In this document: piece after piece, positions 26,193 to 35,038 of the stretch
Layout of the letters: every line of letters starts with the position of its first letter
How positions within the stretch are numbered: the first letter of the stretch is position 1
Assembly (NCBI GenBank): GCA_036262035.1
Contig: DATAJS010000030.1
Coordinates: 1-64,000, forward strand
Direction: 5' to 3'
Length of the DNA: 64,000 nucleotides
From: Burkholderiales bacterium
Lineage (GTDB): Bacteria; Pseudomonadota; Gammaproteobacteria; Burkholderiales; SG8-41
Made by a program: the position numbers and the translations under genes
Notes under the pieces: generated by a model
The model's database searches: none
What the model was told of the DNA's origin: nothing
Seen by the model: the letters and a program-made list of their open reading frames with translations, nothing else

Positions 26193-28673
26193 GTGCAAAA
26201 GTCCACCTGCTTTCACTGCGCGCTGCCCCTCGACGGAGCGGCTTTCCCGGTCACCGTCGGCGGCGAGACGCGCACGACGTGCTGCGCCGGCTGCCAGGCG
26301 GTCGCGCAGACCATCGTCGACAACGGGCTGGCGGACTACTACCGGAACCGCACCGCCGCGCCGCCGCGGACCGAGAATCCGCGCCGGACGCTGGCAACAC
26401 TCGAACTATACGACGTTCCGGACGTGCAGCGGAGCTTTGTACGCGTCGCCCATGACGATGTCAAGGAAGCGTCGCTCCTCCTCGACGGCCTCACCTGCGC
26501 CGCCTGCGCATGGCTGATCGAGCGGCGCCTGGCGAAGGTCCATGGCGTGGTCAGCGTCGCGATCAACTACGCCGCGCGCCGGGCGCGCGTCGCTTACGAC
26601 GGCCGGACCACGCTCTCCGCCATCCTGCGGGCGATCGCCGGGCTCGGCTACGGCGTGCAGCCGTACGACGCCGCCCGCTCCGAGGAAGCGCTGCACCGCG
26701 AGCGCCGCACCATGCTGCGCCGGCTCTTCGTCGCCGGTTTCGGGATGATGCAGGTGATGATGTACGCGGTGCCGGTCTACGTCGCCGACGGGGCGATGAC
26801 GCCGGACATCGAGCAGCTCATGCGGCTCGCGAGCCTGGTCCTCACCGCGCCGGTCGCGCTGTGGGCGGCGCTCCCGTTCTACCGCGGCGCGCTGCGCGAA
26901 TTGCGGGCGAGGCGCATCGGCATGGACCTGGCCGTAGCCGCCGGGATCGCCGTCGCCTTCGCGGTCAGTCTCGCCGCGACGTGGAGGGGCAGCGGCGACG
27001 TCTATTTCGATTCGGTGACGATGTTCGTCTTCCTGCTGCTCGGCTCGCGCTATCTCGAGATGAATGCGCGGATCAGGGCCGCGGACGCGCAGGCACGGCT
27101 CGCGCGGCTCGCGCCCGCGACGGCCGAAAAGCTGGCGTCGTTTCCCGAGCCCGGCGTGCCGCAGGTCGTCGCGGCGGCCGCGCTGCGTCCCGGCGACGTA
27201 GTCGCCGTGAGGCCCGGAGCTTCGATCCCCGCCGACGGTACGGTGCTCGAAGGCGCGAGCGCGGCGGACGAATCGCTGTTCACCGGCGAATCGCGACCCG
27301 TCGCGAAGACCGTCGGCAGCCGCGTCACCGGCGGCTCGGTGAACGTGCGCTCGCCGTTGACGATGCGCGTCGACCGCGTCGGCGAGGACAGCGTGCTCGC
27401 TGGCATCGTGCGGCTCATGGACCGTGCGCAGACCGAGAAGCCCCCGATCGCGCTTGCCGCGGAACGGGCGGCGCAATGGTTCGTTGCGGCGGTGCTCGCG
27501 CTGACGATCGCGTCGGCGATCGCGTGGTATGCCGTCGATCCGTCGCGCGCGCTGTGGATCGCCATCGCGGTGCTGGTCGTGACGTGCCCGTGCGCGCTCT
27601 CGCTCGCCACGCCCGCGGTGCTCACCGCGGCCACCGGCGCGCTGTATCGTCAGGGCATGCTCGTGACCCGCGGCCACGCGCTGGAGACGTTGGCCCACGC
27701 CACCCACTTCGTATTCGACAAGACCGGCACGCTGACCACGGGGCATCTGTCGCTGATCGGCGTGCTTCCGCTGTCCGACCTCCCGCGCGGACGCTGCCTC
27801 GAGATCGCCGCCGCGCTCGAAGCGCAATCCGAGCATCCGCTCGCGCGCGCGATCGCCGCGGCGGCGCCGCACATAAACGGGCATGCGACGGACGTCGAGA
27901 ATGCGCCCGGCTGCGGCGTGTCCGGTGTCGTCGACGGCGTCGAATGGCGCATCGGCACGCCGGCTTACGTCGCCGCGCTGCACGGCCGGCCGCTGCCCCG
28001 CGAGCTCGCGTTCGTGAGCGACGACGTGAGCATGGTCGCGCTCGGCAACGCGCAGGGCTGGGTGTCGCTGCTCACGTTCGACGACGAGCTGCGCGGCGAT
28101 GCGCGCCGCGTCGTCGCCGAGCTCGCCGCCGGCGGGCGCACCGTGTGCCTGCTGTCGGGCGATCGCGAAAGGCGTGCCCGCCACGTCGCGCGCGAGCTCG
28201 GCATACCGGTCGTCCGCGGCGACGCTACGCCGCAGGACAAGCTCGCGTTCGTCGAGCGCCTGCAGGCGCAAGGCGCGATCGTCGCGATGGTCGGCGACGG
28301 CGTCAACGACGCGCCGGTGCTCGGACTCGCGCAGGTGTCGGTCGCGATGGGTTGCGGCACCGAGCTCGCGCACGCGAGCGCGGACATGGTGCTGATGCAC
28401 GAGCGCCTCCAGCCGTTGGCCGACGCGTTCTCGACCGCGCGGCGAGCCTTGCGCATCGTGAGGCAGAACCTCGCGTGGGCGGGCGCTTACAACGCCGTCG
28501 CGCTGCCGCTCGCGATCGCCGGCTGCGTGACGCCGCTCGTCGCCGCGATCGGCATGTCCGCTTCCTCGCTCGTGGTGGTGACCAACGCGCTGCGCCTGCT
28601 GCGCGTCCGCCGCGTGGATACCGACGGCGCCGCGCCCGTGCCGCGGATCACGCGAGCGGCCGCATCGATCTGA
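26193..28673 (+). CDS. ccoI: copper-translocating P1B-type ATPase of cbb3 oxidase assembly
   Basis: 826 residues from a GTG. The order of domains is typical of CcoI/FixI: a cysteine-rich N-terminal region (CFHCALPL near residue 6, CCAGCQAV near 30), a heavy-metal-associated domain with GLTCAACAWLIERRL near residue 107, membrane segments, the TGES actuator motif, the intramembrane copper site TCPCALSLATP, the phosphorylation site DKTGTLTTG, the nucleotide-domain SEHPLARAI and the hinge GDGVNDAPVLG. It exports copper to the periplasm for the CuB site of cytochrome cbb3 oxidase. ccoS follows after two bases. The structural ccoNOP genes are not in the window. An FNR box upstream suggests induction at low oxygen. 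Confidence 0.95.
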   Translation: MQKSTCFHCALPLDGAAFPVTVGGETRTTCCAGCQAVAQTIVDNGLADYYRNRTAAPPRTENPRRTLATLELYDVPDVQRSFVRVAHDDVKEASLLLDGLTCAACAWLIERRLAKVHGVVSVAINYAARRARVAYDGRTTLSAILRAIAGLGYGVQPYDAARSEEALHRERRTMLRRLFVAGFGMMQVMMYAVPVYVADGAMTPDIEQLMRLASLVLTAPVALWAALPFYRGALRELRARRIGMDLAVAAGIAVAFAVSLAATWRGSGDVYFDSVTMFVFLLLGSRYLEMNARIRAADAQARLARLAPATAEKLASFPEPGVPQVVAAAALRPGDVVAVRPGASIPADGTVLEGASAADESLFTGESRPVAKTVGSRVTGGSVNVRSPLTMRVDRVGEDSVLAGIVRLMDRAQTEKPPIALAAERAAQWFVAAVLALTIASAIAWYAVDPSRALWIAIAVLVVTCPCALSLATPAVLTAATGALYRQGMLVTRGHALETLAHATHFVFDKTGTLTTGHLSLIGVLPLSDLPRGRCLEIAAALEAQSEHPLARAIAAAAPHINGHATDVENAPGCGVSGVVDGVEWRIGTPAYVAALHGRPLPRELAFVSDDVSMVALGNAQGWVSLLTFDDELRGDARRVVAELAAGGRTVCLLSGDRERRARHVARELGIPVVRGDATPQDKLAFVERLQAQGAIVAMVGDGVNDAPVLGLAQVSVAMGCGTELAHASADMVLMHERLQPLADAFSTARRALRIVRQNLAWAGAYNAVALPLAIAGCVTPLVAAIGMSASSLVVVTNALRLLRVRRVDTDGAAPVPRITRAAASI

Positions 28674-28675
28674 CC

Positions 28676-28816
28676 ATGGAAATCCTCTACCTGCTCGTGC
28701 CGCTCTCGGTCGTGCTCGTCTTCGCGATCGGCGTCGCGTTCTGGCGCGCGGTCGAAGGCGGCCAGTTCGAAGACCTCGAAGGTCCCGCTCACCGCATCCT
28801 CCAGGACGACGACTGA
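28676..28816 (+). CDS. ccoS: cbb3-type cytochrome oxidase assembly protein CcoS
   Basis: 46 residues: one membrane segment (LYLLVPLSVVLVFAIGVAFW) followed by the CcoS signature AVEGGQFEDLEGPAHRIL and an acidic end. It is required for metal and haem loading of cbb3 oxidase in species studied. It starts two bases after the ccoI stop, so the two are cotranscribed. It is easily missed because of its size. Confidence 0.93.
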   Translation: MEILYLLVPLSVVLVFAIGVAFWRAVEGGQFEDLEGPAHRILQDDD

Positions 28817-28855
28817 TAGCATTGGCGTCTCCTGCGGTGCCGATGCGGTGACGCC

Positions 28856-31603
28856 ATGTCCAGCCACTACCTTTCGAGACTGTTCGAGCCGCGCTCGGTC
28901 GCCATCGTCGGCGCGACCGAGCGCGCCGGCGCGGTCGGCCGCGTGCTCGTCGAGAACATGATTGCCGCCGGCTACAAGGGCGAGCTGTACGGCGTCAATC
29001 CCGCGCACAAGTCGGTGCTCGGCGTGCCGTGCTATCCGTCGGTGCCCGAGCTGCCCAAGCGGGTCGACCTCGCGGTGGTCGCCACGCGCCCCGAAGCGGT
29101 GCCGAACGTGATCGAGGCGTGCGGCCGCGCGGGCACCAAGGCGGCGGTCATCATCACCGCGGGCTTTTCGGAGACGGGCATCGACGGCGCCGAGCGCGAG
29201 CGCCGGGTGCTCGCGACGGCGCGCCAGTACGGCGTGCGCCTCGTCGGCCCCAACTGCCTCGGCATCATGCGTCCCGCGATCGGCCTCAACGCCACGTTCG
29301 GTCACGGCAACGCGGTGCCGGGATCGCTGGGGCTGGTCTCGCAGTCGGGCGCGATCTGCACGGCCATGCTCGACTGGGCGCGGCCCAACGGCATCGGCTT
29401 CTCCAGCGTGGTGTCGCTCGGCGGCTCGGCCGATATCGACTTCGGCGAGATCGTCGACTATCTCGCGTTCGACCCGCAGACCGAGCACGTGCTGCTCTAC
29501 ATCGAAGGCATACGCGACGCGCGCCGCTTCGTGAGCGCGCTGCGCGCGGCCGCCCGCGCCAAGCCGATCGTCGTCATGAAATCCGGGCGTCATCCGACCG
29601 GCGTGCGCGCGGCGGTCTCGCACACCGGGGCCATGGTCGGCGCCGACGACGTGTTCGACGCGGCGCTGCGGCGCACCGGGGCGGTGCGCGTGACGAGCCT
29701 CGCGTCGGGCGTCGGCGCGGCGCACGCGCTCTCCAAGCGGGTGCGCCCTCGCGGCGAGCGGCTCGCGATCATCACCAACGCCGGCGGACCCGGCGTGCTG
29801 GCGGCCGACCGCGCCGCGGACCTCGGTGTGCCGCTCGCCGATCTGTCCGCGGCGACGATCGAAGCGCTGCGTGCGGCGCTGCCGCCGAACTGGTCGCAGG
29901 GCAACCCGATCGACGTCATCGGCGACGCCGACGTGGCGCGCTATACCGCGGCGTTGAAAGCGTGCTTCGCCGATCCCGGCATCGACGGCGTGCTCGTCAT
30001 CCTCACGCCGCAGGCGATGACCGCGCCGACCGACGTTGCCAAAGCGGTCATCGAGTGCTCGCGGCGGTCGGACAAGCCGCTGATCGCATGCTGGATGGGG
30101 GAGGAGCAGGTGGTCGAAGGCCGCGCGCTGTTCCAGAAGCGCGGCATACCGGTGTTCCGCACGCCCGAGCCCGCGGTCGAGATGTTCGCCAACGTCTCGG
30201 CGTTCTATCGCAACCAGCGCAGCCTGATGCAGACGCCGGGCCCGCTATCCGAGCAGGAGCAGCCCGATTTCGCCGCGGCGAAGCGGATCGTCGACGCCGC
30301 GCTCGCGGCGGGCGCGACGGTGCTCTCGGGCGCGCAGTCGAAGGCGCTGCTCGCCGCGTTCCACATTCCCGTCGCACGCGCGGTGCCGGCCCGGAGCGCG
30401 GAGGAAGCAGTCGCGGTCGCCGACACGCTCGGCTACCCGGTGGTGATGAAGATCGATTCGCCCGACATCACGCACAAGACCGAGGTCGGCGGCGTGAGGC
30501 TCAACCTGTCCGGCGCGGAGGACGTGCGCGCGGCGTTCGCATCGATGACCGAGGGCGTGCGGCAGGTGAGGCCGCAGGCGCGCATTCTCGGCGTGACGCT
30601 CGAATCTTTCGTCTCGCGCGCGAACGTGCGCGAGCTGTTCATCGGCGCGATCGCCGATCCGGTGTTCGGTCCCGCGATCACCTTCGGCACCGGCGGGACA
30701 GCGGTGGAGATCCACGCCGATCGCGCGGTGGGTCTGCCGCCGCTCAACGGCTTCCTCATCGACGAGATGATCCGCTCGACGCGCGTGTCGAGGCTCCTCG
30801 GCGCGTTCCGCGGCATGCCGCCGGCGAACGTGGAGGCGATCGGCAACGTGCTGCTGCGCGTCTCCGAGATGGTCTGCGAGCTGCCGTGGATACGCGAGCT
30901 GGACGTCAACCCGCTCCTCGCCGATGAGCACGGCGTGATCGCCGCGGACGCCCGCGTCGTGGTGGCGCCGCGGCCGGCCTCGAAGCGCCCGTACGATCAC
31001 ATGGCGATACACCCGTATCCCGTGGATCTCGTGTCCGAATGGCGCGCGCGCGACGGCGCCACTGTAACGATACGGCCGATCCGGCCCGAAGACGCGCGGA
31101 TCGAGTACGAGTTCGTGCACGAGCTCTCGCCGCAGACCAAGTACCTGCGCTTCATGGGTGCGGTCAGGGACCTGTCGCCTTCGATGCTCGCGCGCTTCAC
31201 ACAGGTCGATTACGACCGCGAGATGGCGCTGATCGGCGTGGTATCGCAGGACGACCGCGACGGAAGAGATGGCGCGCAAGAAGCCGCGCGCGACGGAAAG
31301 GATGGCGCGCAAGAAGCCGCGCGCGAGAAGCAGATCGCCGTCGCGCGCTACGTCATCAATCCCGACGGGACGTCGTGCGAGTTCGCGATCGTCGTCGCCG
31401 AGAGCTGGCAGGGGCAGGGGCTCGCGCGCCATCTCATGGCGAAGCTCGTCGAGCTCGCGCGCGAACGGGGCTTGCGCGAGATGGTGGGGCTGATCCTCTC
31501 CACCAACACGCGCATGCTCGATCTCGCGCGCTCGCTCGGCTTCACGATCGGGGACTGGCCCGACGACCCGGAGCTCGTGCGCGCGCGTCTCGCGCTGTCG
31601 TGA
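28856..31603 (+). CDS. Pat-like fusion: NDP-forming acyl-CoA synthetase and GNAT acetyltransferase
   Basis: 915 residues. Residues about 1-450 match the CoA-binding and ligase domains of acetyl-CoA synthetase alpha (LFEPRSVAIVGATERAGAVG, GPNCLGIMRP, SQSGAICTAMLDW, SHTGAMVGADDVFDAALRRTG without the last residues). Residues about 480-700 match the ATP-grasp beta part (VVMKIDSPDITHKTEVGGV). The C-terminal 180 residues are a GNAT acetyltransferase (ARYVINPDGTSCEFAIVV, WQGQGLARHLM). In proteins of this design the synthetase part is often regulatory and the GNAT part acetylates lysines, for instance on acetyl-CoA synthetase. The GNAT part carries an unusual tandem insertion (DGAQEAAR twice). It starts 40 bases after ccoS and may share its transcript. 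Confidence 0.9.
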   Translation: MSSHYLSRLFEPRSVAIVGATERAGAVGRVLVENMIAAGYKGELYGVNPAHKSVLGVPCYPSVPELPKRVDLAVVATRPEAVPNVIEACGRAGTKAAVIITAGFSETGIDGAERERRVLATARQYGVRLVGPNCLGIMRPAIGLNATFGHGNAVPGSLGLVSQSGAICTAMLDWARPNGIGFSSVVSLGGSADIDFGEIVDYLAFDPQTEHVLLYIEGIRDARRFVSALRAAARAKPIVVMKSGRHPTGVRAAVSHTGAMVGADDVFDAALRRTGAVRVTSLASGVGAAHALSKRVRPRGERLAIITNAGGPGVLAADRAADLGVPLADLSAATIEALRAALPPNWSQGNPIDVIGDADVARYTAALKACFADPGIDGVLVILTPQAMTAPTDVAKAVIECSRRSDKPLIACWMGEEQVVEGRALFQKRGIPVFRTPEPAVEMFANVSAFYRNQRSLMQTPGPLSEQEQPDFAAAKRIVDAALAAGATVLSGAQSKALLAAFHIPVARAVPARSAEEAVAVADTLGYPVVMKIDSPDITHKTEVGGVRLNLSGAEDVRAAFASMTEGVRQVRPQARILGVTLESFVSRANVRELFIGAIADPVFGPAITFGTGGTAVEIHADRAVGLPPLNGFLIDEMIRSTRVSRLLGAFRGMPPANVEAIGNVLLRVSEMVCELPWIRELDVNPLLADEHGVIAADARVVVAPRPASKRPYDHMAIHPYPVDLVSEWRARDGATVTIRPIRPEDARIEYEFVHELSPQTKYLRFMGAVRDLSPSMLARFTQVDYDREMALIGVVSQDDRDGRDGAQEAARDGKDGAQEAAREKQIAVARYVINPDGTSCEFAIVVAESWQGQGLARHLMAKLVELARERGLREMVGLILSTNTRMLDLARSLGFTIGDWPDDPELVRARLALS
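31258..31323 (+). repeat. 33-bp tandem duplication inside the GNAT domain
   Basis: Two 33-base units (31258-31290 and 31291-31323) differ at two positions and keep the frame, adding a second copy of the peptide DGRDGAQEAAR to a surface loop. Confidence 0.85.
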
Positions 31604-31671
31604 CCGCTTCCAGGCGAGGCCCCGCGGCTATAATCCGTCGCGTCAGTCCATCGCCTATCCTTCCGCCTTCG

Positions 31672-32859
31672 ATGAAATCGCAACTCGCCAGGAGCCTGCT
31701 CGCGTTCGCCGCCGGAGCGGCCCTCGCAGCGCTGGGCGCGGGCGCGCTCACGCGCCGCAATCGCGACCGCGGCCTCCTCGCGCGCCACGCCGCGGACAAC
31801 GAGCGCAGGGTCAATTCGATCATCGCGTCGGCGATGGATGCGATCATCACCTGCGACGAGGCGCAGCGCATCGTGCTCTTCAATGCCGCCGCCGAGAAGA
31901 TCTTCAGGTGCAGGGCGGACGAGGCGATCGGCGCGCCGCTCGACATCTTCATACCCGAGCGTTACCGCGCTCAGCACGCTGTGCACGTGCGGCGCTTCGG
32001 CGAGGCGGGCGTGACGATGCGCCGCATGGGCGGCGAGCTCGTGCTCGCGGGGATGCGTCGGGACGGCGAGGAGTTTCCGATCGATGCGTCGATCTCGCAG
32101 GTCACGGTGTCCGGGCAGAAGTTCTACACGGTCATCCTGCGCGACATCACCGAGCGACAGCGCGCGGCCGATGCGCTCGCGCGCTCGAACGAGGAGCTGC
32201 GCGAGATGTACGAATCGATGCACGAGGTGCGCGAAGCGGAGCGCACTCGCATCGCGCGCGAGCTGCACGACGAGCTCGCGCAATGGCTGACGGCGCTGAA
32301 GATGGACGTGTCGTGGATCCGCTCGCGGCTGCCGCAGGACGAGACGCAGCTCGTCGGCAAGGCCGACCGCATGAAGGGCGTGGTCGACAGCACGATCGCT
32401 GCGATGCGCCGTATCGCGGCCGACTTGCGGCCGGTGATGCTCGACGACCTCGGTCTCATGCCGGCCATCGAGAACCTGCTCAACGATCTCGCCGAGCGCA
32501 CCGGCATCGAGGTGAGCCTCGAAGGGAGCGCAGCGCTCGAATCGTTGCGCGATCCGCTCGTCACCGCGGTCTATCGCATGATCCAGGAAGCGCTGACGAA
32601 CGTCGCGCGTCACTCGCACGCGACGCAGGTCGCGGTGACGCTCGACATCGGGGACGGCAGGCTCGGGGTGACGGTGCGCGACAACGGGCGGGGTCTCGAC
32701 CCCGATCCGGACCGCAAGTCGTTCGGCCTGCTCGGCATCCGCGAGCGCGCGAGGACGCTCGGCGGCGAAGCGCGCATCTACAGCCCGCCCGAGGGGGGCA
32801 CGGTCGTCGAGATCGCCGTGCCCCTCGCGCGCTACGTGCAGGCGGAGGCGCGCGCGTGA
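31672..32859 (+). CDS. PAS-domain sensor histidine kinase of the NarX/HisKA_3 type
   Basis: 395 residues from the ATG at 31672; the upstream open frame is shadow of the preceding gene. One N-terminal membrane segment (SLLAFAAGAALAALGAGAL) is followed by a PAS domain (residues about 45-165, with IITCDEAQRIVLFNAAAEKIF). Next is a short coiled linker, then the dimerisation domain with the phosphate-accepting His in ERTRIARELHDELAQWLTAL, and a GHKL ATPase domain (NVARHSHATQVAV, VRDNGRGLD, FGLLGIRERA). The signal sensed is unknown; a PAS domain with a single membrane anchor would fit a cytoplasmic redox or ligand signal. The stop overlaps the GTG of the response regulator (GTGA). Confidence 0.92.
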   Translation: MKSQLARSLLAFAAGAALAALGAGALTRRNRDRGLLARHAADNERRVNSIIASAMDAIITCDEAQRIVLFNAAAEKIFRCRADEAIGAPLDIFIPERYRAQHAVHVRRFGEAGVTMRRMGGELVLAGMRRDGEEFPIDASISQVTVSGQKFYTVILRDITERQRAADALARSNEELREMYESMHEVREAERTRIARELHDELAQWLTALKMDVSWIRSRLPQDETQLVGKADRMKGVVDSTIAAMRRIAADLRPVMLDDLGLMPAIENLLNDLAERTGIEVSLEGSAALESLRDPLVTAVYRMIQEALTNVARHSHATQVAVTLDIGDGRLGVTVRDNGRGLDPDPDRKSFGLLGIRERARTLGGEARIYSPPEGGTVVEIAVPLARYVQAEARA

Positions 32860-33488
32860 TCCGGGTGCTGCTCGCGGACGATCACGCGATCGTGCGCACC
32901 GGATTGCGCGAGATCCTCGAATCGACGAGCGACATCGAAGTCGCGGCCGAGGCGGGCAACGGCACCGAGGCGCTCAACGCGGTGCGCGCCCGCGACTTCG
33001 ACGTCGCGGTGCTCGACCTTTCGATGCCCGGCCGCAGCGGCATCGAGCTCATCAAGCTCGTCAAGGACGAGCGGCCGAAGCTCAGGGTGCTCGTACTGAC
33101 GATGCACAGCGAGGAGCAGTACGCGGTGCGCGCGCTCCGCGCGGGCGCGTCGGGCTATCTCACCAAGGAGAGCGCCGCCGACGAGCTCGTCGCGGCGGTG
33201 CGCCGCATCGCCTCCGGCGGCGCGTACGTGAGCCCCGAAACCGCGCAGCGACTCGTGCTCGATACCTCGGCGCCGGGCGCGCAGCTGCCGCATGCCCGGC
33301 TCTCCAACCGAGAATTCGAAGTCTTCCGCATGATCGTCGCCGGCAAGTCGGTGACCGACATCGGCGCGGCGCTCAATCTCTCGGTGAAGACGATCAGCAC
33401 GCACAAGGCGCGGATTCTCGAGAAGATGGGCTTTGCATCGCAGGCCGAGCTCGTGCGCTACGCGGTGGAGCATCGCCTGCTCGATTGA
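32856..33488 (+). CDS. NarL/FixJ-family response regulator
   Basis: 210 residues from a GTG overlapping the kinase stop. The receiver domain has the acidic pair LADDHAI, the phosphorylated Asp in VAVLDLSMPG (about residue 54), and Lys in YLTKESAA. The C-terminal LuxR-type helix-turn-helix reads SNREFEVFRMIVAGKSVTDIG followed by LSVKTISTHKARILEKMG. It is the partner of the adjacent kinase. The last bases of the gene, its stop and the following 14 bases form a perfect 16-bp inverted repeat attached to the palindromic element, copy 3. Confidence 0.95.
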   Translation: MIRVLLADDHAIVRTGLREILESTSDIEVAAEAGNGTEALNAVRARDFDVAVLDLSMPGRSGIELIKLVKDERPKLRVLVLTMHSEEQYAVRALRAGASGYLTKESAADELVAAVRRIASGGAYVSPETAQRLVLDTSAPGAQLPHARLSNREFEVFRMIVAGKSVTDIGAALNLSVKTISTHKARILEKMGFASQAELVRYAVEHRLLD

Positions 33489-33556
33489 GCAGGCGATGCT
33501 CCCGTAAACGCCTCGGAGGGAAACCCATGGTTTCCCTCCGAGACCTCCTTTCCTTC
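33467..33556 (+). repeat. stop-codon inverted repeat plus palindromic element, copy 3
   Basis: GGAGCATCGCCTGCTC (33467-33482) is perfectly inverted at 33487-33502, the stop TGA (33486-33488) lying at the loop edge. A spacer CGTAAACGC follows, then CTCGGAGGGAAACC/GGTTTCCCTCCGAG (33512-33542) and ACCTCCTTTCCTTC. Confidence 0.75.
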
Positions 33557-33748
33557 GGCGCGCTTGGCGCGCGCTCCGCTGCCCAAGGTTCGTAGGGTGC
33601 GCGCGAGCGCACCGCGTTGTGGTAACGCTGCGCCCGTGCGGCGTCTTCCGCCGTAGGCGGATTCCTACCCCCGCTTTCCGCGTTTTCCTAGCGCCGCTTT
33701 CAGCCGTCGCCGATGGAGCCGGCGCGCTTGCGTGCCGATACTTCGATC

Positions 33749-34156
33749 ATGCAAACGCGACCGGACGCCCAACCCGTGAAAGTATTCATCGTCGAAGATT
33801 CGCCGGCGATCTGCGAGCGGCTCGTCGAGATGATCGAAGCCGGCGACGGCAACAAGGTGGTCGGTCAGGCCGATACCTACGAAGGGGCGGTCGCCGGAAT
33901 CGCCGAGAGCCATCCGGACGTCGCCATCTTCGACATCAAGCTCGCACGCGGCAACGGCATCGGCGCGCTCGCCGCCGCGAAGCGCGGCCAACCGGATCTC
34001 CACGGCATCGTGATGAGCAACCACTCGACGCCGCAGCACCGCAAGGCGAGCGTCGAGGCCGGCGCCGAGTACTTCCTCGACAAGTCCATCGACTTCGAGC
34101 GCATCCCCGAAATCCTCAGAATCCTGCAAGCAAAACAACGACAGAGGCCCGCATGA
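33749..34156 (+). CDS. stand-alone receiver-domain response regulator
   Basis: 135 residues from the ATG at 33749; an ATG at 33713 would add 12. It contains only a receiver domain: VFIVEDSPAICERLVEMIE (acidic pair), the phosphorylated Asp in VAIFDIKLARG, Ser/Thr switch in VMSNHSTPQHR and the Lys in YFLDKSID. There is no output domain. Its stop overlaps the ATG of the FNR gene (ATGA), so the pair is translationally coupled; a receiver protein tied to FNR is unusual and may modulate it or a kinase elsewhere. Confidence 0.85.
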   Translation: MQTRPDAQPVKVFIVEDSPAICERLVEMIEAGDGNKVVGQADTYEGAVAGIAESHPDVAIFDIKLARGNGIGALAAAKRGQPDLHGIVMSNHSTPQHRKASVEAGAEYFLDKSIDFERIPEILRILQAKQRQRPA

Positions 34157-34947
34157 ACCTGCCCAGCGCCGTCACCGCCCGCACCGTCAAACCCGCCGCT
34201 CCCGGCGCCGCGATCGCGATGAACCCCCGCGATTCGCGTCCAGGCAGCACCAGCGCCCCGGTGTCGTGTTCCAACTGCTGTCTCGCCCACGTCTGTCTGC
34301 CGCACGGCCTGACGCCGGGCGCGCTCTCCGACATGGACGAGCTCACGCGCGTCAAGCGCCGCATCGCCAGGGGCGCGTCGCTGTATCGCGCCGGCGATAC
34401 GTTCGAATCGCTCTACGCCGTGCGCAGCGGCTCGTTCAAGACCGTCGGCGTCTCGCGCCACGGCGACGAGAAAGTTACCGGGCTGCACCTGCCGGGCGAA
34501 GTGATGGGTCTCGAGGCGATCAACAGCAAGCGCTACGGCTACGACGCCGTCGCGCTCGAAGACAGCGAAGTGTGCGTGATCCCGTTCGGCCATCTGTCGC
34601 AGCTCTCCCTGCGCCTTCCCGAGCTCCAGCAGCAGCTCCTGCGCATCCTCTCCGGCGACATCTCGCGCGACCAGGGCCTCATGCTGCTGCTGGGCGGGAT
34701 GGACGCCGGGCAGCGCCTTGCGGCTTTCCTGCTCTCGCTCTCGCGCCGTTATCAGAAGCTCGGTTACTCCGCGACATGCTTCAGCCTGCGCATGACGCGC
34801 GAGGAGATCGGCAGCTATCTCGGCCTCACGCTCGAGACCGTGAGCCGGCTCTTCTCACGCTTCCAGAAAGACGGCCTCCTCAGCGCGCACCAGAAGGAGA
34901 TCGAGATCCGGAACGTCGAGAAGCTGCGCGAGAAGGTCGGGCACTAG
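34153..34947 (+). CDS. fnr: FNR-type oxygen-sensing transcription factor
   Basis: 264 residues. The N-terminal cysteine cluster SCSNCCLAHVCLPHGL (Cys39, Cys42, Cys43, Cys48) plus a central Cys in DSEVCVIPF near residue 140 supplies the ligands of an oxygen-labile [4Fe-4S] cluster. The cyclic-nucleotide-like beta roll runs from about residue 60 to 170, and the recognition helix is in EEIGSYLGLTLETVSRLFSRFQ, with the E--SR pattern that reads TTGAT half sites. It has an N-terminal extension of about 35 residues. It is the obvious candidate to act at the many TTGAT-N4-ATCAA boxes between 26 and 53 kb. Confidence 0.95.
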   Translation: MNLPSAVTARTVKPAAPGAAIAMNPRDSRPGSTSAPVSCSNCCLAHVCLPHGLTPGALSDMDELTRVKRRIARGASLYRAGDTFESLYAVRSGSFKTVGVSRHGDEKVTGLHLPGEVMGLEAINSKRYGYDAVALEDSEVCVIPFGHLSQLSLRLPELQQQLLRILSGDISRDQGLMLLLGGMDAGQRLAAFLLSLSRRYQKLGYSATCFSLRMTREEIGSYLGLTLETVSRLFSRFQKDGLLSAHQKEIEIRNVEKLREKVGH

Positions 34948-35038
34948 GCTCGACAGGAGAAGCAGGGCTACGCCGGTTCGAGGCGGCGGCTGGCGGCGGT
35001 TATATCAGCGCGGCAGGGAGCGTCGCGCAGCGGAAGGC

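Noticed and set aside
26406..28400. Minus-strand frame opposite ccoI
   Set aside because: Antisense shadow of a gene with all P-type ATPase motifs.
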